Source of the DNA: Strigops habroptila
Lineage: Eukaryota; Chordata; Aves; Psittaciformes; Psittacidae
DNA: 64,000 nucleotides
Direction of reading: 5' to 3'
Assembly (NCBI RefSeq): GCF_004027225.2
Contig: NC_044279.2
Location: forward strand, 51,546,744-51,610,743
The notes beneath the pieces were generated by a model. It was not told where the DNA came from and searched no databases. It was given only the letters and a program-made list of their open reading frames with translations. This document shows positions 12,021-24,334 of this stretch, in pieces. Position numbers and translations under genes: made by a program. Each line of letters starts with the position of its first letter. Position 1 is the first letter of the stretch.

Positions 12021-15000
12021 ATATCCTTGATTGCTCTCAGGGGAAGAACTTTTAACTTCTCTCTGGCCAAAATTTCCTTTGTTGCAACTTGTGACTATTG
12101 TTTATTTCACCCTAAATTACTAATACTTACTCTTGGTCTTGATGAATTTTGACATACAGGTTTTGTACAGAAAGTCTGCTAGAGCAGATGGTTTGAAACA
12201 AAGCACTATCCATGGAGGTGGCGATGGCTGGGAATTAATTCACTCACTTTTTTCCTTTTTTTATTTTTCTGACTAAGGTAAAAGGTATGTTGCGTATTCT
12301 GCTCCTGATTTATTCATTTTCATTCCTCCTTTTTTTCAGTGCCATTCATTAACCTAACGTCACTCTGTTTGGTTTGCAAACATTGTGCAGAAATACTTTA
12401 TAGTTGCATTTCAAATGTGTTTGTCAGAATGTTGTGTAATATCCACGTATCTTTTATATCTCGCAAGGCTGTTACTTGTTTCTTTACACCTGAAACCAAA
12501 CTGATGCTACAGAGGTACTTTTTAAAAATGTCATCTCTTCTTCAGAAAAATATTCAGAACTTGCCTATCCACTAAAACTCAGGTGCAAAGCTGTGGAGGT
12601 GAGACTAGGCTAGACGCTATCTTCACTTATGTCTGGGTCAAATATTGCTGTAAAGTTGAAAACTTAAGTGTTGTGTATAGTGTCCTGAATTTTTCCTCCC
12701 CGAAACAGATCTGGAAACATAAAATAAGAAAACTATAATGAAAGGAAAAGTGTCTTTTAAAATCTTTTGCTTCTGCTTATAAGGTTGCCATCTCCATCCC
12801 TACTAGCCCCCTGCGTAAGGGCACGCATTTCTCAAGAGTAAACTCACATTGCAGCTGAAAAGCCAAATGGCCTCAAAGATTGCAAGTAGTTTGCCATGCT
12901 AGCAAACTACCTTTTACAACATTGGACTCCAACCTGGGTGCTGCCAACACCTACATGTTTTTATGAGACAAGGAGTTCACACATCTGAAAAAGTATCTAT
13001 AAAGTTGAGTTCTCTACCTTGTGTGTGTTGATGTGCAGGAGAAAAAAAATTATTTGACCAGTTCAATAGCAAAATTATTTCAATAGCATTTGGCTATAAG
13101 GGTTTGGATTCAATATAGTGGCCATAATCAAACATCAAAGATTACAAAAGCATCAAGACATTTAGCACCCAAATGCTTCAATTTCAAGTCTGAAAAATCG
13201 CACAGGAAAAGGCGGCTTCCCCAAGGGCACATTTCTATTTATACCTCATTATGGGATATAGGAAACAATGGAGATGTATCCAGGAAATAAAGAAGGGTCT
13301 TGCAGTGAAACAAGGTGTGGGCAAGTGCTGCATATTCTTACCGTTAGGCATGTGGATTTTATTTTATAGAGGATGGACTGAAGCAAATCAAGGTGTTCAG
13401 TCTGGGATCTGAGCAGCAAGAACAACAATCAAAGGATGCTCAGAGAAAGCATGCAGAGACCTCCATGTGAGAGCTCAGATTGAGTTGGGCTGTCTAGTTT
13501 TGAGGAGAAAAAACACCTGAGAGATGACACAAGTTTGTGTGTAGGGGCAGAATTAACTTGAAACTCTTTCACTCTTATGGTACCTTAGATGCAGTTACAA
13601 GTTGCACACTAAGAGGTGGAATTATGTGTTTTTAAATATATACACATATTTTAAGCCACAGATTATCAGGAGAACTCCATACCACAAGACACTGAGAAAG
13701 GGCATTTAGTTCAACCACCTGCATCACTCAAGCAAATTACCTCAGAGTTTGCTCCTATACAAAAAGCAGCAACTACCACAGCCAAATGTGAAAAGATGTC
13801 TTCGTGCCCTCTTCTTTCACTGTCTTGGTGTACTCACTCACAGCTATACCTCCCACCCTTGTCACCCACTTAATCCTATGCTGGGAACCACCCTCAGATT
13901 GCCACCAACTTTTCTCATTTGTCTCACCCTTGGGCAAGGACATCCTCTCATCTACCTACTACCAAGCATATTAGGTAATCTATGGGGTTGATTGTACCCA
14001 GATGCTGACCCGAGCTGCAGGAGAAGCATGTCTCCATGGGAAAGGGGCTTCCCATCCACAGAAGAATGGGTGCCACAAGCTGGGAGACTCCGTTTCAATA
14101 AACTGGAAGCAGCTCTTTGGAAATGGAGGGTATCAGCAGCTCTAGTCTATAATACCTAAGAAAATTCAGACCCTTTAAAATGACAGAAACACTCTCTGTT
14201 CAGAAAACACAACCTTTTAGGGACTGGTTCTGCTTTGAGTGGGAGCTCTGCCAAGGATTTCAGCTGGAGGAGGAATGAGGCCCTTCATTTCAGTTAGCTA
14301 GAACAAAACAACACAAACAGCATCACAAATGCCCATCTGGGACATTTGCAGGCAAGGAAGTCTGTTTTCTTATCTACCTCCTTCTCAGAATACAGTGAAA
14401 CACTGGGGCTCTTTCTGCATTTGTTGCATTAAATTTTGAAAGCACACAGTCTCTAAAGCCACTGGTAAAAAGCTGCCCCCCTTTTTGGTCTTGTGAACCA
14501 CAGCTGGAAGATTATGCCAGTCTTCTGCCTGACTGGAAATAAAAGTGTCAAGGATGGGCACTTCTCAGGAAGACTATTCACCCCCATCCTGTGGAGAAAG
14601 GCATCAAGGAAGCTACTCTAGCAGTATCACTGTCTGAGCTGTCTGTGCAAGTGACCTAGCACTTCTGAAACTGGAAATGTCTAATATGTAGAAAAAGGGT
14701 GAGGGGGAAAAAAGAGAAGACCCAAAACAATATACTTGGCAAGCACTTTGCAGAAACTTCTGGTATACGCTGCAGTCCCAGACCCAGTGGGCTGTGCTTA
14801 CCTCATTTTTTTCACGTAGGTGAACCTAGCCAGGATGTTTTCTTTAGTCGTGGGCAGTGTGACAAGAATGGGACATCCAAATAAGGTCACTCAGGATGTG
14901 TTTAACAACATCGGGTAAAGTTGTGGCAAAGGCTCCTGCACACACATACACACAGAGCATCCACTGTACATACCGTTGACTTAGTGCGTCATTATTCCTA

Positions 15001-18000
15001 GAATAAATTCTGGAGAGGCACTCCACCCTTGTATTTGCAACGCAAATGCACAAAAGATGTGATTGTCCCAGAGCCAGTTATTACGGTGACTTTAAGGAAG
15101 GGGAGACAGAGGGAAGGGCCCCTGTTTTCTCTGCCTTTTTTGAAGAGATGCAGTGCAAGGGAAATTGTTTAAAGCAGAGGTGGTTTCAAATCTGCCAACC
15201 CAAACTCCCTTGTGATCTTTGAAACAGCAGAGAGCAAAAGGCTTCCTGAGGCCATCCCAGATACCCAGAGAGCACAGAGTTCTGCAAAAGGGCAAGCCAC
15301 ACACCTGTTTAAATATAAGTCAATATGCTTTATTAAGCAACAGTGCTACAGGTGCTCCTACATGATGAAAGCTTGTCCAGCACTGAGAGTGAACGTGCAT
15401 TTTCACTTGTAGGCAGTAACAGGGAAGATAGCCTCATTATACTGAGTAGGAAACTCCCTTTTTTAGCCTGCAAATTTTTGATGGTGCATAAAGCATTTTC
15501 AAGGGGTCTGCAAAAGGTGACTGAGAGCAAATCACTTTTAGTGACTTAAATTTGTTGTAAAAAAGCTTGCCTTTCCCTTGTAAGTCCTCTGCAGTTGACT
15601 GCAGTGATAAGCTATAAAAGAAAGGAGTTACTTTGCTAGCAGCAGGACAAGACATGACATACAGTTAGTGAGATCAGGGTTTTATGGATTTGCAACTGTA
15701 GTTTTGATCCAGAAATGACTTAATGCTGAAACTCAAAGCAGTGAAAATGAGGGAAAGTCAGATCCCAGGCTGCCTCCATGACCCTAACTCAGTTCCTTCT
15801 GTGTACGGCTTTGGGTATAATTTGCAGTTAAATGATAATATTTAAATAAATTACAAAACTTTCCACTGAATACTTGCTTCATTCAGTACAGAAGGTATTT
15901 ATGTTCATTTGCAGATGTTCAGTGGTCTGTGTCACATTTGCTGTGTGTCCTGGGCTAGCACTCCTACCAGCAAGGCACAAACATCACAGGCATTACAGCT
16001 GAGGCACCCGGCCCAGTTCAGCACCCAGACTAACTGCCTTAGCCAGGCCTGTGCTGTCCCTGAAGCAAAGAGTATGGAGGCAGCAGGAACAGGCCTGGGA
16101 TGAAGGCATGGCAGAGAGAAGGAGGGGAATGAGACCCACTGAAGTGCAGAACATCAATGGTTTCATCAAATTTCAGCCTGTGAGCTGGGGCCCCTCTCAT
16201 GCATCTTTTGCTTTCAACCTTGCTCCGAAGTGAAAATTTCCTCGCTTTACCTCAGTGGTTCCTGACATTCACCATGGGTGGTACCTCTGGGCCACCTCTC
16301 AGCTGCAGGATGCTTCCAAGGAAAGCCCTGTGGTACTTGACACTGGTTGTGTAACATCCCTGAGATGGAATGCGGACAATGTGGCCATTCAGACCACAGA
16401 AACATCCATGTTCAGTCCTGAAGCATAGGTCAATCCTGCCCTTTCCCACCAGCATGTCTCATGCTCCTCATGTACTCAAACAGCTGTTTTCACCGCACCC
16501 GTTTTCTTTCCTAACTGCTTAAATGTGTAGGCTTCTCATGGAAGGGGCTAACCTATTTTCCTATTTGAACAAAACTTACCACTACCTGAATTATCCATTT
16601 GGACTAAGTTAGCAGTTAAAGATGGACAGCAGTTCTGAGTTCACTGAAATGTTTTTGCTCTTCAAATTCAGTTTTGGTTTTCTTTCTTTCTTCTAAATCA
16701 AGAGACATCTGTAAGACTGCAGCTAATTATTTACTGAGAACTGAGAAAAGCCTTGTTGATTCATCAAACCTCTCGGAACAATAGATCTAAAAAAAGCAGT
16801 ATCAACGTATGTGGTAAGGTTCCAGAAATATTATTGCTGATACAACAGCATAGCAATACATGAGAAGAAAGGCCGTCATCACTAACAGACACAGCTGAAG
16901 AAGTAAACAAGCTTTCATACACCTGGTTACTTCAGCAGCAGAATGGGTAAGAGAAGGTGAGTGGTGTATCAGCAGAACGAATAAATGGAGCAGCTTGGAA
17001 TAAAAAAGAAACGGACTGTTAAAAAGAACAACATGCAGCAGTCATTTATAGGTTTAAAACAAACAAAGGTCTGTGGAAAGGCAAAATTTGCCTAATCATC
17101 CTCACAGGGACTTAAATACTTTCACTTTAGCCCAGCAGCTTGAACAGAACTCTGCAAAGTCTGGAGTTAAGCTGACCCTATAGGAAACTTTTGAATATGC
17201 CAAACAATTTAGGCATGTGAAAGCAGTCTTTGCTTCTTTGACACGTAAAAAACTGAAACAGCTGCTCACAACTGGCATGTGCTAAAATGGGGTTTGGATA
17301 AGTTTTTCTAACATCTGAGATCTGTTTCTCTGCAACTATGACAGAGGAGAGACATCAGCTCAGTGAACAATGGCAAGCATAGAAAAATGTCATGTTGAAC
17401 ACGAAATATCAAAGCAGAAAAACTGCATTCACAAAAGAATCACAAAAAATCCCAAGAGGACACACTATCCTCTCACAGAAGGACATAAGTGCCTCTCACA
17501 GGAACTTTTGCAATGGCTTTTGAGGTATACGTATGCACATTTCCATGGTACTCTAATGGAAGGGAACAAAAGAAAAACAAAATAAACAAACAATAAACCA
17601 ACCAAAACCCCCAAATATTTGTTTTAATACCAGAGTGAGAAATATTGATGGATAATTTCAACAATAAATAGACATGTCATTTTAAAAAGAAAACGTAACC
17701 CTACTTTCTTTCCAAGATATTCTTTAAATTGAAGCATGTCAGATGTTATAACCAGTAAAACATCTGTAGCCTAGCTTGCCTCTCAGTGAAGACAGCTTTG
17801 TCACTCTACTCAGTTTAAGATATGACCCTTATACACTTTGGCTAAAAAATGCTGTCATTTACACAGTGTATATACACTGATGCAAGTCTCTGGATTTACA
17901 CAGGTGTGACAGAAGAATTTGGCAGAGTTTTGCTAATTTCAAGCAATAAAAGCAAATCAGATCAGCTTCATTAGTTGGTTTCAGTTATATCAATCCATCA

Positions 18001-18923
18001 GTCCATGTTTGGTGCTGGTGGCATTGCTCCACAGCTTGTTAATGAAACTAAGAATTCTGCGTACCGTGTCCAACAAGAGATTGTAACTGAACCTACGACT
18101 GCTACAATTAAAATCCTCACATTTTCTTAAAAAAAAAAAATATTATTGTTCGGTACTCTTTTCACTTTTGTATTAATTTTTGAAAGAAACCTTAGCACAG
18201 TCTCTTTTTATAACCTGTTCTTCCTATCATCCTTTACCTGCATACACAGTGTCACATCAGTACAGCATTTTCACACAACAAATGGAAGTATATTTTTTTG
18301 TATCAGAAAATTTGTTTGTAAAGATGCAGAACATTGTCAGGACAACTGGAAAGCAGGTGTATCTTGGGACCTTTTTTAACATCACTGTCCACTTATTACT
18401 TCTCCCTTTGTAGTCCTCCCAAGCTTGCCTGCTGTACCTGAAGTAATAAAAATGTGTGAATATGAGTAATTTCAGGTTTGTTTCAGATCTTAGATCTACT
18501 GGCCATGCTAACCCCTATGGCTCCATGAAAGACTGCCAGCCAGATGTGCAATTCAGGAACAAACATGCAGTTTTAAGTGTTTTACAGGTAATTTTCAGCT
18601 GTTTGTACAGCTTCGAATTATTTAGGTGGCTCAAAATGAAACAAGAGAAATAAAAGGGACAGCTTATTTGAAGTGGGTCATGATCATGTCAAGTTTCCTT
18701 TGCTTAAATGGAGTGACACAAATATCAGCCCAACAGGCTTACTGCTAAACTTACTCCATAATGAAGGAGGAATCAGGCCCAGAGCAACCTAATATCAGCT
18801 TTTGATACGTTTGCAAAAAATTTTATCAGTAGTTGATGTTTCCAGTAAATCAGAATGTATTTTGGAAACTGAGAGGGGAGGTGGCAATCTGAATAAACAT
18901 ATCTGAAAAAAAAGAGATCGGTC
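12021..18923. other. Non-coding region upstream of FGF23
   Basis: I find no coding exon, structural RNA or well-preserved repeat in this 6.9 kb. It is moderately A/T-rich with many short unrelated frames. It would contain any distal FGF23 enhancers, but none can be named by reading alone. Confidence 0.4.
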
Positions 18924-18938
18924 AGGTCTGGAGGGTCA
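18924..18938 (+). promoter_or_regulatory. DR3-like vitamin D response element candidate
   Basis: AGGTCT GGA GGGTCA fits a direct repeat of nuclear-receptor half-sites with a 3-base spacer (consensus RGKTCA-N3-RGKTCA) except for the last base of the first half. It lies about 280 bp upstream of the FGF23 TATA box. 1,25-dihydroxyvitamin D is an established inducer of FGF23. That this particular site is used is inference. Confidence 0.35.
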
Positions 18939-19205
18939 TTCCCTTCAGTAAAAGTAAACTGCAGTGGATTGCTCTTCCTGGATCTAACAGTAGGGGCGTG
19001 GGAAGCTTTCAGATGTCACAGAGTTGTCGATAACATTTGAACATATGATTAGCTTTCGTGAGCTGTCTTTAGAAACCTTACATTTTTCCCCCCCGCACCT
19101 TAGCCAGAGATCCTTCCCTTGAGGTTTCGGGACACTTAAAATGTTGCTTTGACAAAAATCAAGGATGTGGAGAAGTTTTTCCTGTGTGATGTCACTTTGC
19201 AGCCC

Positions 19206-19213
19206 TTTATAAG
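19206..19213 (+). promoter_or_regulatory. FGF23: FGF23 TATA box
   Basis: TTTATAAG lies 122 bases before the FGF23 start codon, placing transcription start near 19235-19245 and giving a 5' UTR of roughly 95 bases. No other good TATA motif is nearer the gene. The start site is inferred from the usual 25-32 base spacing. Confidence 0.65.
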
Positions 19214-19334
19214 ACTCTGCAGAAAAGAACTTATCTGAGGATTCACTCTCCAGACACAGGCAACCAAGAGCAAGCAAGAAGCACAAAGTCACATCAAGTT
19301 GCAGATACTGGCCAACTGCAAGGAAAGGTGAGCC

Positions 19335-19557
19335 ATGCCACAGAGCAATGCCTACAACTGCCTGGGGTACTTGTTGCTAGTACTCTGTAGTCTGAAGGCT
19401 ACTCTCGCCTTTCCCAACTCCTCTCCGCTGCTGAATCCCAGCTGGGGGAATGGAGATCGCCTGGTGCACCTCTACACAGATACAGAGAGGAACAGCTTCC
19501 ATCTCCAAATCAACGCTGATGGCTATGTTGATGGTGTTCCTCACCAAACCATTTACA
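19335..19557 (+). CDS. FGF23: FGF23 coding exon 1
   Basis: Encodes residues 1-74 plus one base: the signal peptide, then [27 protein letters not shown] and GVPHQTIY. The donor is GTAAGT at 19558. The preceding TATA box, the absence of a competing upstream Met in frame with the signal peptide, and alignment with human residue 1 fix the start. Confidence 0.97.
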
Positions 19558-22500
19558 GTAAGTAGCTTACTATGGACCCTCAGTCTTCAGGGGAGTAGGG
19601 GAGGGAGAACAAGACTTTTGCTACCTCACTACCTATAGAAAATCCCCTTCTCTTGTTAAGCAGGCAGACACAGGAGTATAACTATGGGAGGGAAAAATTA
19701 TATAAACCTCCTTCTGCTTAACAAATACACAAAATTGCTCCAAAGAAATCTGGTGGATGGAGAACTTCATTCCTTGCCTGAGAGGCGTGAAGTCCTACGG
19801 TTCCTGTACATCTCTGCAAGCAAAAACTACCTGAACTATCCTTCACTTCATGATTTTACCCACAGATTCTCATGGAAGTTCCTATTAGAGGCTGGTGGTG
19901 ACATCCCCCAAATAGCTACTTCCCACTGCAGTCATAGTATTACAAAAGGAACTGCACTGAGGGAACTCACCACAGCAGTGGTGGAAAACTGATAGCATCC
20001 ATAAAATCTTTGGTTTCAGGTAGAGAGCTGATAACTACTAAAACTAACTCTAATGTGCTTAGAACATGGGTATGCAAAGGTCTATTAAAAAGGGGAAAAC
20101 TACGAAAGGCCAGACCGTCATAAAAGAAATGCCTTTAGGGTTCATGAGAATTAAATTTTCCCTCTTGTAATTAAAAGATTCTTAAATTGTCTCGTCATAG
20201 TTTATTTTCATGGAAAACTAAGGTTTTCTTCTTCCTTTACTGAATACCTGGCACAAACATGATGGTTGATAGAAAAATTAGGGTGTTTTTTTAAGACTTA
20301 TGGTTCTTTCATAGCATTTCAGAAGTACTTCTCTTTTAGCGGCACTCAAATCACAAGTAGCTAGGAATCGTAAAGTCATGTTTACTATTATCGCTGCATA
20401 AAGTCTTCTTCATTCACCTAATTGAAAATGTAAGCATATGTAATGATGTTTTTACAGAAGAATATAAGGAGCAAAAGATGTTTTTAAAAGTTATTTAATC
20501 AAGGAGAAAAAATATTATGTTCTGCTATTTTTTGGTTTTGTTGTTTTGGGGGTTTTTTAGGAATCACTAATGAAACACTTGCAGGAATGCTTGCACTGTC
20601 TTGTTGCTATTCTTCCTGCATCTTTTAAGGTGTTATAAAACTCATTTTAGGTTTATTGGTCAAGAAAAAGAGTGATGTTTTAGAGAACAGAAAGCAAACC
20701 CTCATGTTTTTCCCATATCTGCCATGAAGCAAATACACCAGTATTGGGAAGAGTGGAGCAGGAAGGGGGAAAAATCCGACAATGAAAGGGGTCATGAAAG
20801 GGAGGGTCACTGAATCTCTGCAGGTCACCACAGTATCACTGAGATAAATGAGAATTGAAAAGTTCTGCACAAGAACTGCAACAACCCCCTGCAGCTGCAC
20901 AGGCTGGATGTGTACAGCCCTCCTGGGTAGGACCTGAGGGTTACAGCAGGCACTGAGTCAAACCAGAAGTCAACAGCACACTCAGTTTGAGAGGAAGGCA
21001 AACCACCTACTGTGGTCAGCAGATCAAGGAAAATTGTTACTCCCATGTTACTCAGAACCGGTGAAACGGCTCTTGGAGCACTACAGCAGCCCCTGTTCAA
21101 GGTGGATGTGGAGAAACTGGAGCTGGTCTGGCAGAAGGTTTTCAGGATGGTCAGGGGCCTTGAGCATGATCTATCAGGAAAGGTTGAGGGAGATGGGCTT
21201 GTTTAGTATAGCAAAAAGGAGGCTAAGGATGATCTAATACCACAGGACAGTCACAAAGATGAGGGAGACAAACTCCTCTTAGTAGTGGCCAATGACAGAA
21301 CTAAAGGCAATGTCCCCATACTGTGGTTTGGGACTTCAGAGGGGATGCCAATGAAATAAAAAGTTGTCTTTGGGAGTTAGTACAGCACTGGAACAGGGCA
21401 CCCAGAGGGGTGGTGGTATCTCCATCCTGGGAGCATTCAAAACTCAGACAAAGCCAACAGCTAACCCGATCTAGGGTGGTCAAATAGTCCCCCAGAGGAC
21501 ACTTCCAGCCAGAGCATCTGTAAAGCAATGGTGTACTGTCAAACTGGGTCCTGGATTTGATGCCTTTGTTTTCCTAAACAGGTGCCCTAATGATCAAGTC
21601 CGAGGGCGCTGGCTCAGTGATAATCACAGGTGTCAAGAGTGGACGCTACCTGTGTATGGACACGAAAGGAAACATTTTTGGTTCGGTGAGTGACCTTTAC
21701 TAAGACTTGAGCCTGAAAGGCAGGTGAAGTCTGCTACCGTGGTGCATATTTCTTCAGCTAGGACAGATGTGTATAGATACAGTAGGAGGATGCAGATTTA
21801 AGTGAGCTGAGGATCTGCCACTTAGGTTAAACTTTCCCCTCTTCTTTGATTGTATTGAGTTGTAGAGCTGACAAAAATCATCTGAGTTCCTGCTTGCGTA
21901 AGTCAGGGCAGAACGAGATCCAGTGATGGATCAGCCTGAATTCCTGCTGCAGCAAAGAGCCATGGGTTGGGAGCAGTTCAAACAATGCAGCTCTCTGAAA
22001 GAAAACAGTGTTATCATTATAACACCTTTGCTGAAAACATGGGCATGCATCTCAGATCTACATCTGACTAAGCCCGAGTTACAGAGCTGGCAGATCAGAA
22101 AAACACTTGCTGCAAGATCTCATCCTTTTTTCCGTCTTTAGTTGGCACTTGTCATTCACCAAATCCCCCTGCTCACTTGTCATTCACCAAGTACCTCTGC
22201 TCACAGGTGTCTTTTTTTCCCCCTAAGCATTACTTCAGCCAAGAGGACTGTGTGTTCAACCACAGGACGCTGGAAAATGGATACGATGTGTACCAATCTC
22301 CCAAACACAACTTCCTGGTTAGCTTAGGCAGAGTTAAACAAGCTTTCTTCCCTGGTGTGAATCCACCATCGTACTCCCAGTTTTTGTCCAGGAGAAATGA
22401 AATCCCTTTGTTTCGATTCAACACACCTGAACCCCACAGAAACACTAGAAGTGCAGATATCGACCCAATGGATCCACATCAGATCCTAGTCCCGCAGAGA

Positions 22501-22665
22501 AAGATCTCTCTTTTTGGATCTCAGTTGCAGCAGCAAGCAGACTTTTCCCACATGCCCAGAGAACCCATGAGAATCAACCAGAACGACGTGGTCAACCCAG
22601 ATGACCCACATGCTATGATGGATGCCAGGAGGTACGCCAGTCCTCGCTTTTATATTACAAGATAA
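19335..22665 (+). CDS. FGF23: FGF23, fibroblast growth factor 23 (whole spliced gene)
   Basis: FGF23 is a secreted endocrine FGF made mainly by bone. It acts through FGFR with the co-receptor alpha-Klotho to lower phosphate reabsorption and calcitriol synthesis. Three exons (19335-19557, 21582-21685, 22228-22665) join to a 254-residue protein (human 251) with intron phases 1 and 0 as in the family. Residues 1-25 form a signal peptide (cleavage after ATLA). NSS at 28-30 is a possible N-glycosylation site at the same place as the human NAS. The beta-trefoil core carries C99 and C117, equivalent to the human 95-113 disulfide. RNTR at 180-183 is the furin-type processing site (human RHTR), with T182 matching the human GALNT3 O-glycosylated threonine. 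The tail has DPH motifs at 191-193 and 235-237. The gene is convergent with TIGAR. The start was chosen because it begins the signal peptide and has G at -3. Confidence 0.97.
21035..21530 (+). mobile_element. Ancient CR1-like remnant in FGF23 intron 1
   Basis: In shifting frames the + strand gives a CR1 C-terminal-like path: [32 protein letters not shown], then [12 protein letters not shown] where CR1 has 'HWNRLPREVV'. It is heavily broken. Sense is the same as the gene. Confidence 0.65.
21582..21685 (+). CDS. FGF23: FGF23 coding exon 2
   Basis: Length is 104 nt, the classical size of the middle FGF exon. It completes S75 and encodes [16 protein letters not shown], then [15 protein letters not shown], with C99 of the core disulfide. 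The acceptor is ...CCTAAACAG and the donor is GTGAGT at 21686. Confidence 0.97.
22146..22201. repeat. 28-bp tandem duplication before FGF23 exon 3
   Basis: Two 28-bp copies (22146-22173, 22174-22201) both begin CACTTGTCATTCACCAA and end CTGCT, with a few differences between. The second ends 26 bases before the exon 3 acceptor, so the duplication also copies possible branch-point sequence (GCTCAC). Confidence 0.88.
22228..22665 (+). CDS. FGF23: FGF23 coding exon 3
   Basis: Encodes residues 110-254. [10 protein letters not shown] carries C117; [11 protein letters not shown] and [12 protein letters not shown] finish the trefoil core. PHRNTR/SAD is the processing site. The rest is a 71-residue tail ending [12 protein letters not shown], stop TAA. 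The pyrimidine-rich acceptor ends CCCCCTAAG. The frame stays open upstream of the acceptor, so a Met at 22177 is not the real start. Confidence 0.96.
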   Translation, partial: HYFSQEDCVFNHRTLENGYDVYQSPKHNFLVSLGRVKQAFFPGVNPPSYSQFLSRRNEIPLFRFNTPEPHRNTRSADIDPMDPHQILVPQRKISLFGSQLQQQADFSHMPREPMRINQNDVVNPDDPHAMMDARRYASPRFYITR

Positions 22666-24236
22666 CTGTAGCCCCGCTACTTGCAAACTGAAGACACGGG
22701 CAAATGTAATAGGCAAAAGGAACTGTCTAGCACACTCAGTTTGAATGCTAAAATGGCTACTAGAAACCCAAAAAATATTGGTAAGAAATCTTTAATTTCA
22801 AATTTTGTACCTATAGGTGACAGTTTATGGAAAAAAAACAAGTTGGACATTTTCCAGATGGGGATGTGTTTTACTAGAGAGAAGATAAATTTTTGAAAAG
22901 GAGAATGCAAACCAAACATTTTAGGATCTGAATCACCAAAAGTGTGCACCAGTGAAAACAAGAATTCACCTGAACGAAACAAGAAACAAGATGTTACGTT
23001 TCTGATGTAACTGGGAAGAGCCCTGGAGCATGAGATGCCCACAAAGGCAGGGAATCCTCTCACTAGTACCATTCCTGGCTGTGCAAGCACAGCAGACAAA
23101 ATGACTGATAGTGTGTTACAGTATTACATAAAAACTACTACTTATGTTTTTAGCTGCTAAGTTGGCCCTTCAGTCTCTTTTCATGCCTGTATGAGTCAAA
23201 AAGTGACCACTCTGCTGTCATAGGAGCAGCACACATGGAAAACTGGAATAACTGACAGAAGAACAGGACAGGATCAAATGGTCTTGTGTAGAAAGAGTAA
23301 TTTCTGACACTGAATCCAAGCTGAAGTTTGAGAAAAAAAGAAGAGAGTCTTACTGTCTCTCTAGTGCTTCTCTACCACACTTCTATATTGACTGAGTTCT
23401 AGCATCACAATATGGAAATATAATGTAGAAACATTAATGAGTTTTGCATATTTTCAACCCAGAGAGAAGTTCTGGGATCACTACTAAGCCTAACTGATGC
23501 AAGTTCTTAGGAGCACAGGACAAGCCAAACGATTAGGATTAGACCAAGAATTCTGACTCATATTTTGGTGCTTTCCACCCTCTAAACTCATCACAGTTTT
23601 GATTAGTCTCAAAAGGAAAGGAGTGATTCTAATGGATTCAGGAGAATTGCAGGGCAGGCAGATAGTTGTGTACTCTCTTGCTTATTCAAATTACAGCAAG
23701 ACTTTTTACCTTGCTGTCTATACATTGGAGAGGTACGATTTCATGTATATGTTCTAGCTTAATAATTCTACTTGATTCTTATACCATTCTTCTTGGCTTT
23801 TGCTCCTTGAGAACTCTGGACTGCAACTACATGAGCTAGTTTTCATTTTGCTTAAACTGGTAGAAGTAAGTTCCACAGAGCTCTCCAGGACTCCAAGTCA
23901 AAAGACTTACAGCAATTTGCATTGTGAAAAGTTCTGTCCTGATCCATATCAAACTGATGAGAAATGTTGGTGGCGTTAAATCTCTACACCATCTCTATAG
24001 TCTATATATTCTCTATATATTCTATACATTAGAACAGAGTAAGAATGGTTGCTCACTCTATCACGAGCCAGAGGATTTAGTCCCTAAGCTAAGAGTGAAT
24101 TCACAGTGGATTTTGCATCAAAAGCCATATTTGTAACTATAGAGAACTGTATAGAAATGTTGAAAGAATTAATTCTTCAAAGGAGATGCTGGCAGTCACC
24201 AGCTAGTAAGAAAGCCTTACTTATTTATATTGCAAT

Positions 24237-24253
24237 ATTTATTTATTTATTTG
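24237..24253 (+). promoter_or_regulatory. FGF23: AU-rich element in FGF23 3' UTR
   Basis: Four consecutive ATTT units followed by G give three overlapping ATTTA pentamers, with further ATTTA motifs just downstream (near 24279 and 24288). Such elements usually shorten mRNA half-life, which suits a regulated hormone transcript. Confidence 0.6.
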
Positions 24254-24334
24254 AGTGGGTCTTAAGTCCCACAGAATATTTATGAATATTTATAACAATG
24301 TACTATAGAGATTATTTCCTTTTATAAATGTACC

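Noticed and set aside
1-19200. FGF6 coding exons
   Set aside because: Expected from synteny, but no sequence resembling its last exon was found. They are probably left of the window.
22177-22665. A 162-codon single-exon gene start for FGF23
   Set aside because: The Met at 22177 is in intron 2. Homology begins after the CCTAAG acceptor at 22228 and continues from exons 1 and 2.
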